Assembly: GCA_930367215.1 (NCBI GenBank)
Contig: OV884056.1
Span: forward strand, 86,749,285 to 86,813,284
Reading direction: 5' to 3'
From: Pollenia angustigena
Lineage: Eukaryota; Arthropoda; Insecta; Diptera; Polleniidae
Length of the DNA stretch: 64,000 bases
The notes beneath the pieces are model-generated. The model was given only the letters and a program-made list of their open reading frames with translations, was not told the origin of the DNA and did no database searches. Of this stretch, positions 46,601-58,600 are shown piece by piece (within the stretch, counting starts at the first letter, position 1; the number at the start of each line of letters is the position of its first letter). A program made the position numbers and the translations under genes.

Positions 46601-49600
46601 ATAAAATTTTTTATAGTTCTGGTGATATGTTATTAAAAATGTTATTATTGAAGAAAAAAGTGTGTTAATCCATGTCAAAGAAATGATAAAACTTCTTGGG
46701 TATTTTTTTTTTAACTTGTATCAAAAAGGGATGAATAGTACCAGTATATCAATTAAGTTTCAATTGTACCACAAACCCCATCAGTGCTTCCAAGGGCTGC
46801 CAGGTACTTTTTTTCGTCCTCCCCTTACTTATTTGAGTTTTACTTGTACTATGTTCTACAAGAGATCGTTTTTATTGTAGGGAAATATGTAGTTGTATTA
46901 AAAACATATATAGTTTATATATATGTATATATACAGTCGAACTTCCCTATAATGAATCTGCATTGAAAGCATAATTGTATCTACACTTTGATTACTTTAT
47001 CATCTTGAAAAAAAGTTTATGACATTTAAAAATTTGACAAAAACTAAACTAAGAAATTTTTTCGCCTTGTATTCACTATTCAACTTATCAATCGACTTTT
47101 TTTACCCAATCGTCACCAAACTTCATAATTGACATAAGAGTTTATTTTAATTTTTTTAACACCTCTAATAAGTATATGTACATTAGGGTGTCTTTCTGAT
47201 TTTCTAGGTGCTCAATTAAAATTTAAAAGCTTATAGGGTAAAGTATTTTCGGTTTTTTTTTAAGAATTTTCGGAATAGGTTTAGAGGTCGCGCAAATGGA
47301 GTTTTCATTAAAAAAAAAGGAGTTTTCGGCCTTTTTTTAACTTTACTCATAACTTGGTTAATACCACGAGTTTCTTCACTCCTGAGAAAACAGTTTTAAA
47401 GAAAAGTATCCAAGCTTTATTCCTGTGTGAAAAAATTATAAGTTTTTGTGATGAGTTTACTCATTTAGATACCCTTAATTTAAATTTTTCGTAATTTTGT
47501 TCAAAAATTTTTTAATAACGCTTTACAACTTTTTAAGTTTAAATAAAAACGAAAAAAAACTAATGATGCAGTTTGAATTAATATGAATAAACAATTTTTA
47601 AATTTGTTCTTACCGTTCCTGAGTTATACCCGTTTTTATCTTTATACCCAGTATATTGTTACGAAAGTTAAATTATCTAAGAACTAGATGACCCGTGCGA
47701 GTATTTCGCACCGTAATTTTTATCAATGAAAATATTAATTTTTCAATTTCTAATTATTTTTCGTCATTAGTTTTAGAAATAAGCTTTAAAATGAGATATC
47801 ATTCATTAAATTTGATGCGGTGGTATGGGAGATATTTGCAACCGACAAAAAAAAGTGCTTTAGAAATAATATATATGATTATTTATAGTTATAGTTATAA
47901 GTTATCTTGTAAGTTATAGTTTTATGTTACTTAAAATTGTCATGTATAATTTTCAACACAACTGTTATTTTAAAAATAGTTCCTATATAAATTTCCCAGT
48001 CATTTCTAGAAATGGTAATAGAACATAATAAATAGTTTTTACGGGAAGGTTCAGGAAAAATCTAGAAATAATTATGAAATATAAAAAGGGGTGACTCATG
48101 TAAAATTAGTTTAGTTTGTTTTGTGAAACGGTTCTGTTCGTAACTAACAATTGTGAACAAAATAATAAAGTTTGTAAAGTTGAATAAGTGTGTGTATTTA
48201 TTTTTATTTGCAATTAGAAGAACTCATCGGTTTATTATAAAGGGAGTAAACCGAACGCGTTTATTAAAGGAAAAACGTAACAATATGTTATTATAAGCTG
48301 TTTGCCAGTTCACCAATCTTACCCAATCAACAAAAAAAAAACTTTTCTTTTGCTTTGTGAAAAATCATTTATTTAGGTTCTTGTGATACAATAATAATAA
48401 ATACAATAAATACAATTCTTGCAATAAATTCTGGTAATCAGTTTCAGAAGTTGTGACATTAATATAAGTATTAGCCAAAGCCACACCTCGTTCTGCCACA
48501 TCATTTACCACTTGTAGTTGTTGAACTTTTTTCTTTGCCTCTTGAAATGACTTGTTGGCTTTCCAATTCTCTGGATCTATTTTTAAAAAATCGATTGAAA
48601 TATTGCAAGCTTCAAAAAAAGTAAGACTGGCTTTTGAAATGAATTGTTGAATTTCTTTATTTCTAAAGTTTTCTTCTGTTAAAGTTACATTTGCTACTTC
48701 ATAATCGCTGCATGGAGTATCTGCAAGTTTTTTTGTCATTAAGTGCAAAGTTTTGGTGTCGATACGTTCATCAAAAAACGCTGAGGCAGCCAATTTCGGA
48801 GTTAAGTACCACTGATGACCTAGAAAAGTTTTAATCGAGGCTTTTGCAACTGCTTTATTAATAATTTTATAACTATTCAATTCCTTTAATAGGCTTAGAT
48901 CATTGAGAGGAGCGTATCGAGGGCACTGGCAGAGGTACCAATATTTGATATATATTCTTAAAATAAATGAACTAAATTCAAGCAAGGCATCAACTGTTGA
49001 TTTGTCTAAATAAGATTGCAACTGGTTTCGGAAAATGCATATTTTCAAAGAATAGATCATTTTCATCATCCAGCGAGCCCGAATGATAGCTCCTGGAGCA
49101 CACATAAAATAGAAAGTGAAAATGGCAGCGTTCAACGATTTAGATAAATAAATGTCAGAAGTTAATGACAGTTAAAACCTAACTATAAGAATTTATGGAA
49201 ATATACAATAATTATAACGAAAAAAGTATCACCATTTTTAAGGTACAAACTATAAAAATAGTGTAACTCGGAAACTGTAGGACAAAATTCCATTTTTGTT
49301 TTTCTTAATTGTTTAGAACTTATCGGTATTCAAAATCGCGTCACAAGTTTTTATACCTTTCATATAAATTTGAAAAGTAATAAATAAATAAAATAAAGTA
49401 ATACAGAATTTGTTAAAAAATTACAAAATTACAAAAATACTTAATATGTGGAATCGTAATGGACAAAAATATTGCCGGAACTTCAAGTTTTTGCATATGG
49501 AAATAAAGTTTGGGAAATTTTCTTTAGAAATATTCGGTCAAAAAATTAAATGAACGTGGTTATTGACAAAGTTATGAGTCAAATTTTCAAACTTGACCAA

Positions 49601-52600
49601 ATTTTTAACAAAGACTTGATTTGCGCGACCTCTAAACCTCTTCCTAAAAATCTAAAAAAAATTCAAAAATACTGGACCTATAAGCTTTTCAATTATGTTT
49701 TTTTTGGGACACCCTTATGTACATACATAAACTTCTCTAGGAAAATACAAATTTTGTACTTGTTATACATAATCATATTATTGACAAATTAGCTTCAAAC
49801 TTTTCTGTTTTTTTTTTTTTTTTTTTAACAACTTTTTTACCCGATGTTTATTGATATTAAGTGATATTGCAAAAATAGCCACCCTAATGCTTATGTGTGC
49901 ATAAAACTTATGGCGATTTCTTTTCTGAGAAAAATGTTGCATCAATGTTACATTTTCTACATTTTTGTGTTCGTTTGTACAAAAAATACAATTGTGGGAA
50001 AAACTTTCAAGTTCTTCTGTAAATATGTTGATGAAAAACATGTTGCATATTTAACCCTTACTTTTACTTAAGGTGTTCATACTGCCCTGTTCTACAACTT
50101 TGGTACTTACTACTTTGTTTGTACACCAAATGTTTTATTTTGTTTGTCATAATTCAAACCGCTCATAATTTTGCAAAAAATTAGTTTTAAAACAAAATAT
50201 AAAAATATTAACACATTAAAATCACAAAAAGTCTGTTTATATTATAATCGTTTTAATTTTTATAAGCCATTACCTAGCATTTACACATGCCACTGCCAGT
50301 TCGAAAAACTCAATACACTCACACTTTTTTACTAATACACTCACATTTTTCGCAATGGCAGCTCCAGTGGCAGCAAAAATTGCATGCGAGTGGAAATCTG
50401 GCACTTGCATGCCACTAAATGTCAAAACGATAAGCAATGTTACCCTGTTAAAAATTTAATTCACATTTACTGGATTGTTGTCAAATTGTTATTGATGTTT
50501 TAACTTAATAAAGAATTATTATGATTAATTTTTTAAAAACGCGCATAAATAAACGCAAGTTTGTTAATAATAGAGCATAAATATCGTTAAAATAATGTTA
50601 ATATAAATAAATGAAAAAATTTTCCCAAAAATTTGCAATTATGATTAACTCGGTAACTCTATTTTGTTTTCTGGTACTTTTTTTTTAATTTGAGAAGTAA
50701 ACAAAATTGTTCAAGTTGACGCTTCTACGACATTTTGAAAATGAACTCGTAGTGGCATGTGTAATCACAGAAGTTAATGGCATGAGATTCGACTATTTCG
50801 AACAAATTTTCTTTGATAATATGTATACAACAGTGGCATGCCACTACTTGCATGTGTAAAGGCAGGGTTAGTGATACATATTAATATTTGTTTCCAACGC
50901 TCAAATAGCTTTGAAAATCGCTCATTAAGTCCATTAATGATGAAAGTCATTGCATCGAAAAAACATCGATGTTTTTTTTCAAGATCTTATACTACTCAGT
51001 GGATAACCCCTACTTACTTATTTATTGCATTTTATTGGAGCTAGGAAAATAGGTTATGTGAAGGATGATGGAGGGGTAGTGCTTGTGGACATTTTAAAGT
51101 TTATTCTCATCAATTTGTTATGATTTTTTTAATGGCGATTTCTTTTCTGAGAAAAATGTTGCATTAATGTTACATGTTCTACATTTTTGTGCTCGTTTGT
51201 ACAAAAAATACAACTGTGGGAAAAATTTTCAAGTTCTTTTGTGAATATGTTGATGAAAAACATGGACAACATGTTGCATATTTTACCCTTACTTTTACTT
51301 AAGGTGTTCATACTGCCCTGTTCTACAACTTTGGTACTTACTTGTATATTGTTTGTACAACAAATGTTTTATTTTGTTTGTCATAATTCATACCGCTCAT
51401 AATTTTGTAAAAAATTAGTTTTAAAACAAAATACATATAAAAATATTTACAAATTAAAACCAAAAAAAGCTTATTTATATTAGCGGTTTTCACCCTTTGT
51501 ATTAAGTGTACACCTCTGCTCTATTTAATACGATTTTATACTACAAAGCGTGAGTGACTTTTTCGTTAGTATTGTAAATTAATAAAGTTGCCGGGTGAGG
51601 GAGAGAGACAGATATAGTTTCTTCAACTGTTTTATTTTGGGTTATTTAACAAAGATGTTTACTACAGCTTTTTGTTGGATTTTTCAACTACAGCGTAGTA
51701 AATTTTAGTCTAATACATTTTGTTGTTGCAGTGTTGTAAATCTTAGTACTTTAACTAAATTAATAACATTCACAAGGCCTACAAGGAACTTTACTATCAA
51801 GGGTGAAAACCGCTATTATAATCGTTTTAATTTTTATAAGCTATTCGTGATGTTAATATTTATTTCCAACGCTTAAATAGCTTTAAAATCGCCCATTAAG
51901 TACATCAATGATGAAAGTGTAATACATAGTTGCAAATAAAAGCACTAATTGTGTTCTATTGAAATTGCACTACGAGTGATTATAGGTAACATTAGAAAAT
52001 GTTACATGTATATACTGTAACATATTTTTCTCAGAAAAGTAATCGCCATTAGAAATAAAATATGGTTGATCCATAGAAGCAGTAAAAAAGGTACTAAATG
52101 GGTGCTCAAATTAGTGGTGACTCTTCTTTCGGGTTTTTTTCGTAAAACATATTTTGAAATTTGTGAAATTTGATCATTTCTTTTAACGAATTCTTTAATA
52201 TATAATATACAATTTATTCCTTTGAATAATACCCTTTTTCCAATAAAATCAAATTTCTTAAATTAACCGTAGCAACACAATTGCAACGTATGAACGTAGT
52301 TGTCAAATTAAAACGTATAACATTTCATACAAAGGCATACAATTGCTGGCGTAAACGTAAAAGCGTATTTACGTCGTACGTCGACAAAGATCTAATTCTA
52401 TTCGATGTCGTAAAATAAAATTTTTTAGTAGAGCCGAAAAAACTATTCTAGATCAAACTTTCGGCCAGGAAATGCACGTTTTGAACTTTGTAATTGAGTT
52501 TAAAAAATCGGAAAGGGGTGTCTGTTTTCAAACATTTTTAGAACCATATAAAGAGCGTTTAAAATTAAGCAATATAGCAACAACATTTCAAAATCGAAAA

Positions 52601-55600
52601 AATTGACATACGCGGTTGCCCATGAGAACCACAGATATTTGATAACAAAATAAAAGGATAGAAAAAAGATAATAATTTAAATAAATTCGGAATTTTTTAA
52701 TATTAATATCAAAAGAAAACAAAATATGTACGTTTGCGACGGAATTGTTGGTTAGTGAAGCGTGTTTCTAAAACTTTAACTTCCAGTTAACAATATGTTT
52801 TTGACAGTTTTAACTGATGGTTAATTATAACTGAACTTTAAGAAATTGGCTGTTAAAGAATTAATAATTTGAAAGTAGTTAATTTATCTTGGAAATAATT
52901 CTAAAGTAGTATAATTCTATAAATTTAAATATTCAGCCATGTTCTGGAAATCGAAATCGATGGAGATTTTTAATTAAATTTGTTTGAAAATTACCGTAAT
53001 TTTTTCCTTTTTAGAACCTTTTCTTTAGCTTCACTTCGGAAAATCAAATCTTGTAACGTTAATTTAACCGCCTTATACTCAATGCAAATGGATGAAACTT
53101 TGCGGGCATACATATTCCCGATGACATTACACGAATACATGGGCGTAGCTAGAATAAAATCTAGGGGGGGGGCGGGCACAATTTTTTAAAACCTTTTCTT
53201 TAGCTTCTCTTCGGAAAATCAAATCTTGTAACGTTAATTTAACCGCCTTATACTCAATGCAAATGGATGAAACTTTGCAGGCATACATATTCCCGATGAC
53301 AATACACGAATACATGGGCGTAGCCAGGATAAAATATAGGAGGGGGGGATATTTTTTGACCGCCTTTTACTCAATGCAAATGAATGAAACTTTGCAGGCA
53401 TACATATTCCCGATGACAGTACACGAATACATGGTCATAGCCAGGATAAAATCTAGGGGGGCGGGCAAAATTTTTTAAAACCTTTTATTTAGCTTCACTT
53501 CGGAAAATCAAATTTTGTAACGTTAATTTAACCGCCTTATACTCAATGCAAATGGATGAAACTTTGCAGGCATACATATTCCCGATGACAGTACACGAAT
53601 ACATGGGCTTAGCCAGGATAAAATCTAGGGGGGTGGGCAAAATTTTTTAAAACCTTTTCTTAAGCTTCACTTCGGAAAATCAAATTTTGTAACGTTAATA
53701 TAACCGCCTTATACTCAATGCAAATGGATGAAACTTTGAAGGCATGCATATTCCCGATGACAGTACACGAATACATGGGCGTAGCCAGGATAAAATCTAG
53801 GGGGGGCAATTTTTTTTTTTTTGGTAAAATGCTTTTTTGACCGCCTTTTACTCAATGCAAATCGATGAACCTTTGCAGGCATACATATTCCCGACGACAG
53901 TACACGAATACATGGGCGTAGCCAGGATAAAATCTAGGGGGGCGGGCAAAATTTTTTTTAAATGTTCTTTTTTAAGAAAAGCGTTTCTTAAAAAAATTTT
54001 TTTTTATAAATGTTCTTTTTTTTGGTATGAAATATATAAAACGAAATATTTTAATGAACTTTGAACATTGAATTATTTTCAAAGGTTGTTCGATATTAAT
54101 TTCACCAGAATATGGCTGATTAATTCATTCGAACCTGTGATTTAGAAATATAAAAAAAATGTTTAAAAACTTATTGATTTTAATGAAATTTTGAAAGGGG
54201 AGCTCTATAAAAATATTCAGAAATTTTTTTGATATTTTATTTAATTATATTTATATTTATTTTATTTTTAATTTCAGTCAACTTTCTGGCATAGCAATTA
54301 TGTCTGTACCGGCAGAAAATTATGCATTTGGTTTTAACTACACATTTATGGTCTTGTCAATTATTGTCGTTATTCCCATTCTAAATTATATTATTGTTCC
54401 AGTGTTTTATAACAATAATATTTCGAATTGTTATGAGGTGCGTATGACCATAGGAACACAATTGCACCGTATGAACGTAGTTGCGTACGACGTAGATACG
54501 TTGTCAAATTAAAACGTATGGAATTTTATTGAAAGGCACATAGGAGCTGGCCCAAGCGTTAAAGCGTATCTACATAGCACGTTTATTTAGACCTAATTGT
54601 ATTTACACGCCAGCTGCGAAGTTGTTGTCATGGGAAAAGAAAAATTTTTGCTATAAAATAAAACAATAAATAAAAAATTTGTATATCAAACGAATTAAGT
54701 TTTCAGTTTTAATAAGCTATCAGTTTTAACTGTCAAAAACATATTGTTAACTGGAAGTTAAAGCAATAGTAAGTTTTAACTGAACTTGGTGAAATTGGCC
54801 GTTAGATTGAATTGTGGACAAATTGAGTGTGTTTAAAAATATTTACGGTCTTACGTCCTACGTTCTTGCGATGTGCGGCCGAATTATGTTTCTAGCGTGA
54901 TTTTAATATAATATGTTTTTTTATTTTGTTAGATATGTTATACTTAGGGCTAATAAATCAATGAATGTTTAAAAGTTTCTTTAGTTGAACTAAACTTTAA
55001 TTTATATGTAGTTTAAACCAAGGCGAATTTATACAAGGTAAGTGCAACTCTACAACTACAAAGCAAGGCGAATTAACTCCATGTATTTTGTTTTTGCAAT
55101 TTTCTTACTTGTTGTCAAATTTCAGTATAAAAACAAAACAATATTTTGACGTATCATGATTTTTGTGGATACAGCTGATGAACGGCTGACGAGTTGAGTT
55201 TACCTTGTTGAATTCGCCTTAGTTTAAGCTTAATAGCTGTAAATCAGTGCCCCATATTTTATATATAGTGCAAAATACAATAATGTGGCAGCACTACGAT
55301 AAATGTTGTCAAATTTATAAGGCTTGTATTTGTAGCAAGGTGAATTTATTACAGGTGGTCTTAAAAGCCCTGCTGATATTAGCTAAAATCACTGTTGGAT
55401 GTCAAAATTTTGTTTATTCTCTTTTATTATCTTTTTTTCTGTTTTGTTTTAATTCTGTTTTTGACATTGTAGAATGATTTTACAAAAACAACTTGCTTGT
55501 GGTTTTTGTACGAGTTGTACTTGTTGTAGTACCGAGATTACCTGCGAGGAATTCGCCTTGATTTGTAGTTTAAACGCTAAGCGTAGTGCTGCCACATGTT

Positions 55601-58600
55601 GTTTTTAACTACGTATAATACATGGGACACTGTTTACTAGTTGTTGAGTTCAACTTAACCAGCGTTTAAGCTTTCAGTTAAACTCCCTTTTTGGTTTAAA
55701 GCAGTGTTCGAAAATAAACAGTACATTATTTAACGTTCGGCTCACACACCCAGGAAAGATATCTATTTTTTTAGTGATTGTGTAGACATACACAACCCTT
55801 AATACCGTTCGTAACTATTTTCAAGAAAGAACCGAACATTATATAATGTTTGGTTCTTCGTTAAAAAAACAGAACAATTGTAGTAATACTGTAGACAAAC
55901 ATTATGGGTGAGTTCCAAAACATCAGTTGCAAAGCAACTCGCTTTTTTAAGTGCTTTCTACCAAGCAACCGTGAACAATTTTACAATGTTATATGTACCA
56001 AAGTTCACTAAAAACAATATCGATGCGTACACAATAATCAAACTAGATATAGTTAAACTCTATGATACTTTTTTGACTTTGACTGCAAAGTATTATGATG
56101 TTTAGGAACTCAGCCTATGTTTTAATGTTCTATAATGTTTTTTCGTGTGTGTATTTTGTTTTTGTAAAAAATGTTTGGTTTTTTTTACCAGCCAAAAGGT
56201 AAAGGTTGAGTTTGATAAAAACAGTAATATTTATGTGTTCGAAAGATGACTAACTGGGAAACGTAATTTTTTTAATGATTTTCTACACAAACTCTATTAG
56301 CGTTTGTGTTTTCCACAAATCTACCGAGCCGAACATTAAAAAACGATATTTAGAGTTTATTTTCGAACACTGGTTTAAAATGTGTTTAAACCAACAAATC
56401 TTTAAATCAGTAAACATATAAACCATCTTTAAACGCATAAAATTGGGCATTTAAACTACCAATACAAACCATACGAATTTGCCAGCATTTATGGTAGTGC
56501 TGCCACATGCTATTTTTTAACTACGTATAATACATGGGACACTGATTAATAGTTGTTGAGTTTAAGCTAATTATAAATTTAAGTTTAGTTCAACTAAACC
56601 AGCGTTTCACTGAATTTGCCAACATTTATCGTAGTGCTGCCACTTTATGGTTTTTTCACTACATGATATATTGTATGAGGCACTGATTTATAGCTGTAAA
56701 GTTTAAACTACATTTAATTAAAGTTTAGTTCAACCAAATCAACGTTTAAACATTCACTGATTTGTTAGCTATTAGTTTTAAAATAAACAATTCACAATGT
56801 GCTCTATTGTGTCATATTGGCTTTATTTGCTATATTTTTATTAATGGTACATTTATAGAACTATAGCATATACAACAAATACGAGACAATAGAACACCTT
56901 GTAAATTGCTATTATTAAAGATATTGTAAAAGTTACATTGTTTATTAAAAATGTAGTTTCCGATTTTGCTTTTAAACAGTACTTGGAAATGCGTTTTAAC
57001 AAGAGGACACGGCAACTAATCACAGCTTCGTTTGTTCTTAACGCTTGTCTTATGTTACCGGTCTATATATTCGTACCGGCTTTAGCATTTTCTCAAGGTA
57101 AATTTAAAATAAATTTTTTTAATTCAATTTAATTTTATTGTATTTTTACAAAATCTGGATTAAAATTAATTTTCATTTACAGTGACGGGCATAAATATTC
57201 ATCTAATAAATACCGTTGTGTGTTCAATTTGTATTTTCTATACCATGTTGGTATGTTTTGCAACATTTTTTTGAGATTTTATTAATTACGAGACAATTGA
57301 ATCATTTTTGTATTTTATTCATTAGGGTGGGATCAAGGCTGTGGTATGGACCGATGTGGTGCAAGCGGGTATTATGATTTCATCGGTTGTATTGGTGGGT
57401 GTTTTGGGTACCATTAAAGTGGGGGGGCTAACTAAGGTATTGGAATATGCCGCCGAAGGAGGACGCCTGGATTTAAAGTAAGTTATTTTTTAAAACTAAA
57501 TTCTTAATTTGTTAAACAACAACAAATTATTAAGTTTATTTTTTTAATGATTTGTATCGTTATTTTCCAGTTTTTCGTTGGATCCTCGTGTACGTTCGAC
57601 ATTTGCGAATCTATTCAGTGGTGGCTTGTTAATGTGGACGGGTCATATTGGACTAAATCAAAGTTGTGTCCAAAGAATAGTTTCTTTGCCATCGCTGGAT
57701 CATGCAAGAAAGTAAGTATTTTTTTCATAAATAATGGGTGACTTTTTAAGAGCTATAGGAAAGTTTAAAAAAAACATGTAAGAGTGCTATATTCCGCTGT
57801 GCCGAATCTTATATACCCTTCACCATTGTGCGAGTAGAATAGAGAGCACCTAAATAATTTTTACATATACATATACATACATATTTACAATACTTACAAC
57901 TTCATTATAAATGAAATTTAAAAATCGATAACTGGTAAAGATTTTTTTAAATCGTTTTTAGTTTCTATTTGTTAAAATTATTTTGTTAAATAAATATATG
58001 AAATAATAAAGAAGGGTGATAACGAAAATCATATTGGGCATTATGCTAGTATGTATATGTAAACAAATACGAAGGGGGGTGAGGGGATAGGAAGAAGAGA
58101 CGACAACCGGATTTGAGCTTCGCTTTGCATAAGGACCCAGAATATATATACTTTATAGGGTGTAGGACCTTCGGTGAAGGGTATAAAAAACAAACTTAAT
58201 TATAAAAAAAGAGTAATTTTTGGGATTTCAGTATTTTGGTCATAACTCTGCTATTTCTTAACCGATTTGACAGATTTATATACCGACGTGTTAAAGAAGA
58301 AATTTGCCAGTTATTTTGGCTATAAAACTTGGACTCGGGAAGATATATGGTTCCTGAAAATGGGTATTTTTCAAAAAAAAATTAATATTTTGGTCATAAC
58401 TTTTTCGTATCTGAACCGATTTTCCCGAGCTTTTGAGAAAATATTTTCTATTAAAAATTTCCGATCTTCTGATATATAAGGCGTAACCATAGGTCATATT
58501 ACAGTCAAAAAATTCAGGTTTTTATACAATTTTTAATACTTTTTGTATGAGAGGTACCACGCCTACTTCTCCAATCCCGCCCACATTTTGTCGGATGGTG

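Noticed and set aside
47657..49171. Solo LTR and the antisense ORF as parts of one LTR retrotransposon
   Set aside because: The LTR has its own target duplication on both sides and the ORF shows no gag, protease, reverse transcriptase or integrase motif, so they are separate insertions.
57547..57741. 64-codon frame over exon 6 of the transporter
   Set aside because: It is the wrong frame across the true exon; the family-matching frame runs from 57571 to 57711 with consistent splice phases.
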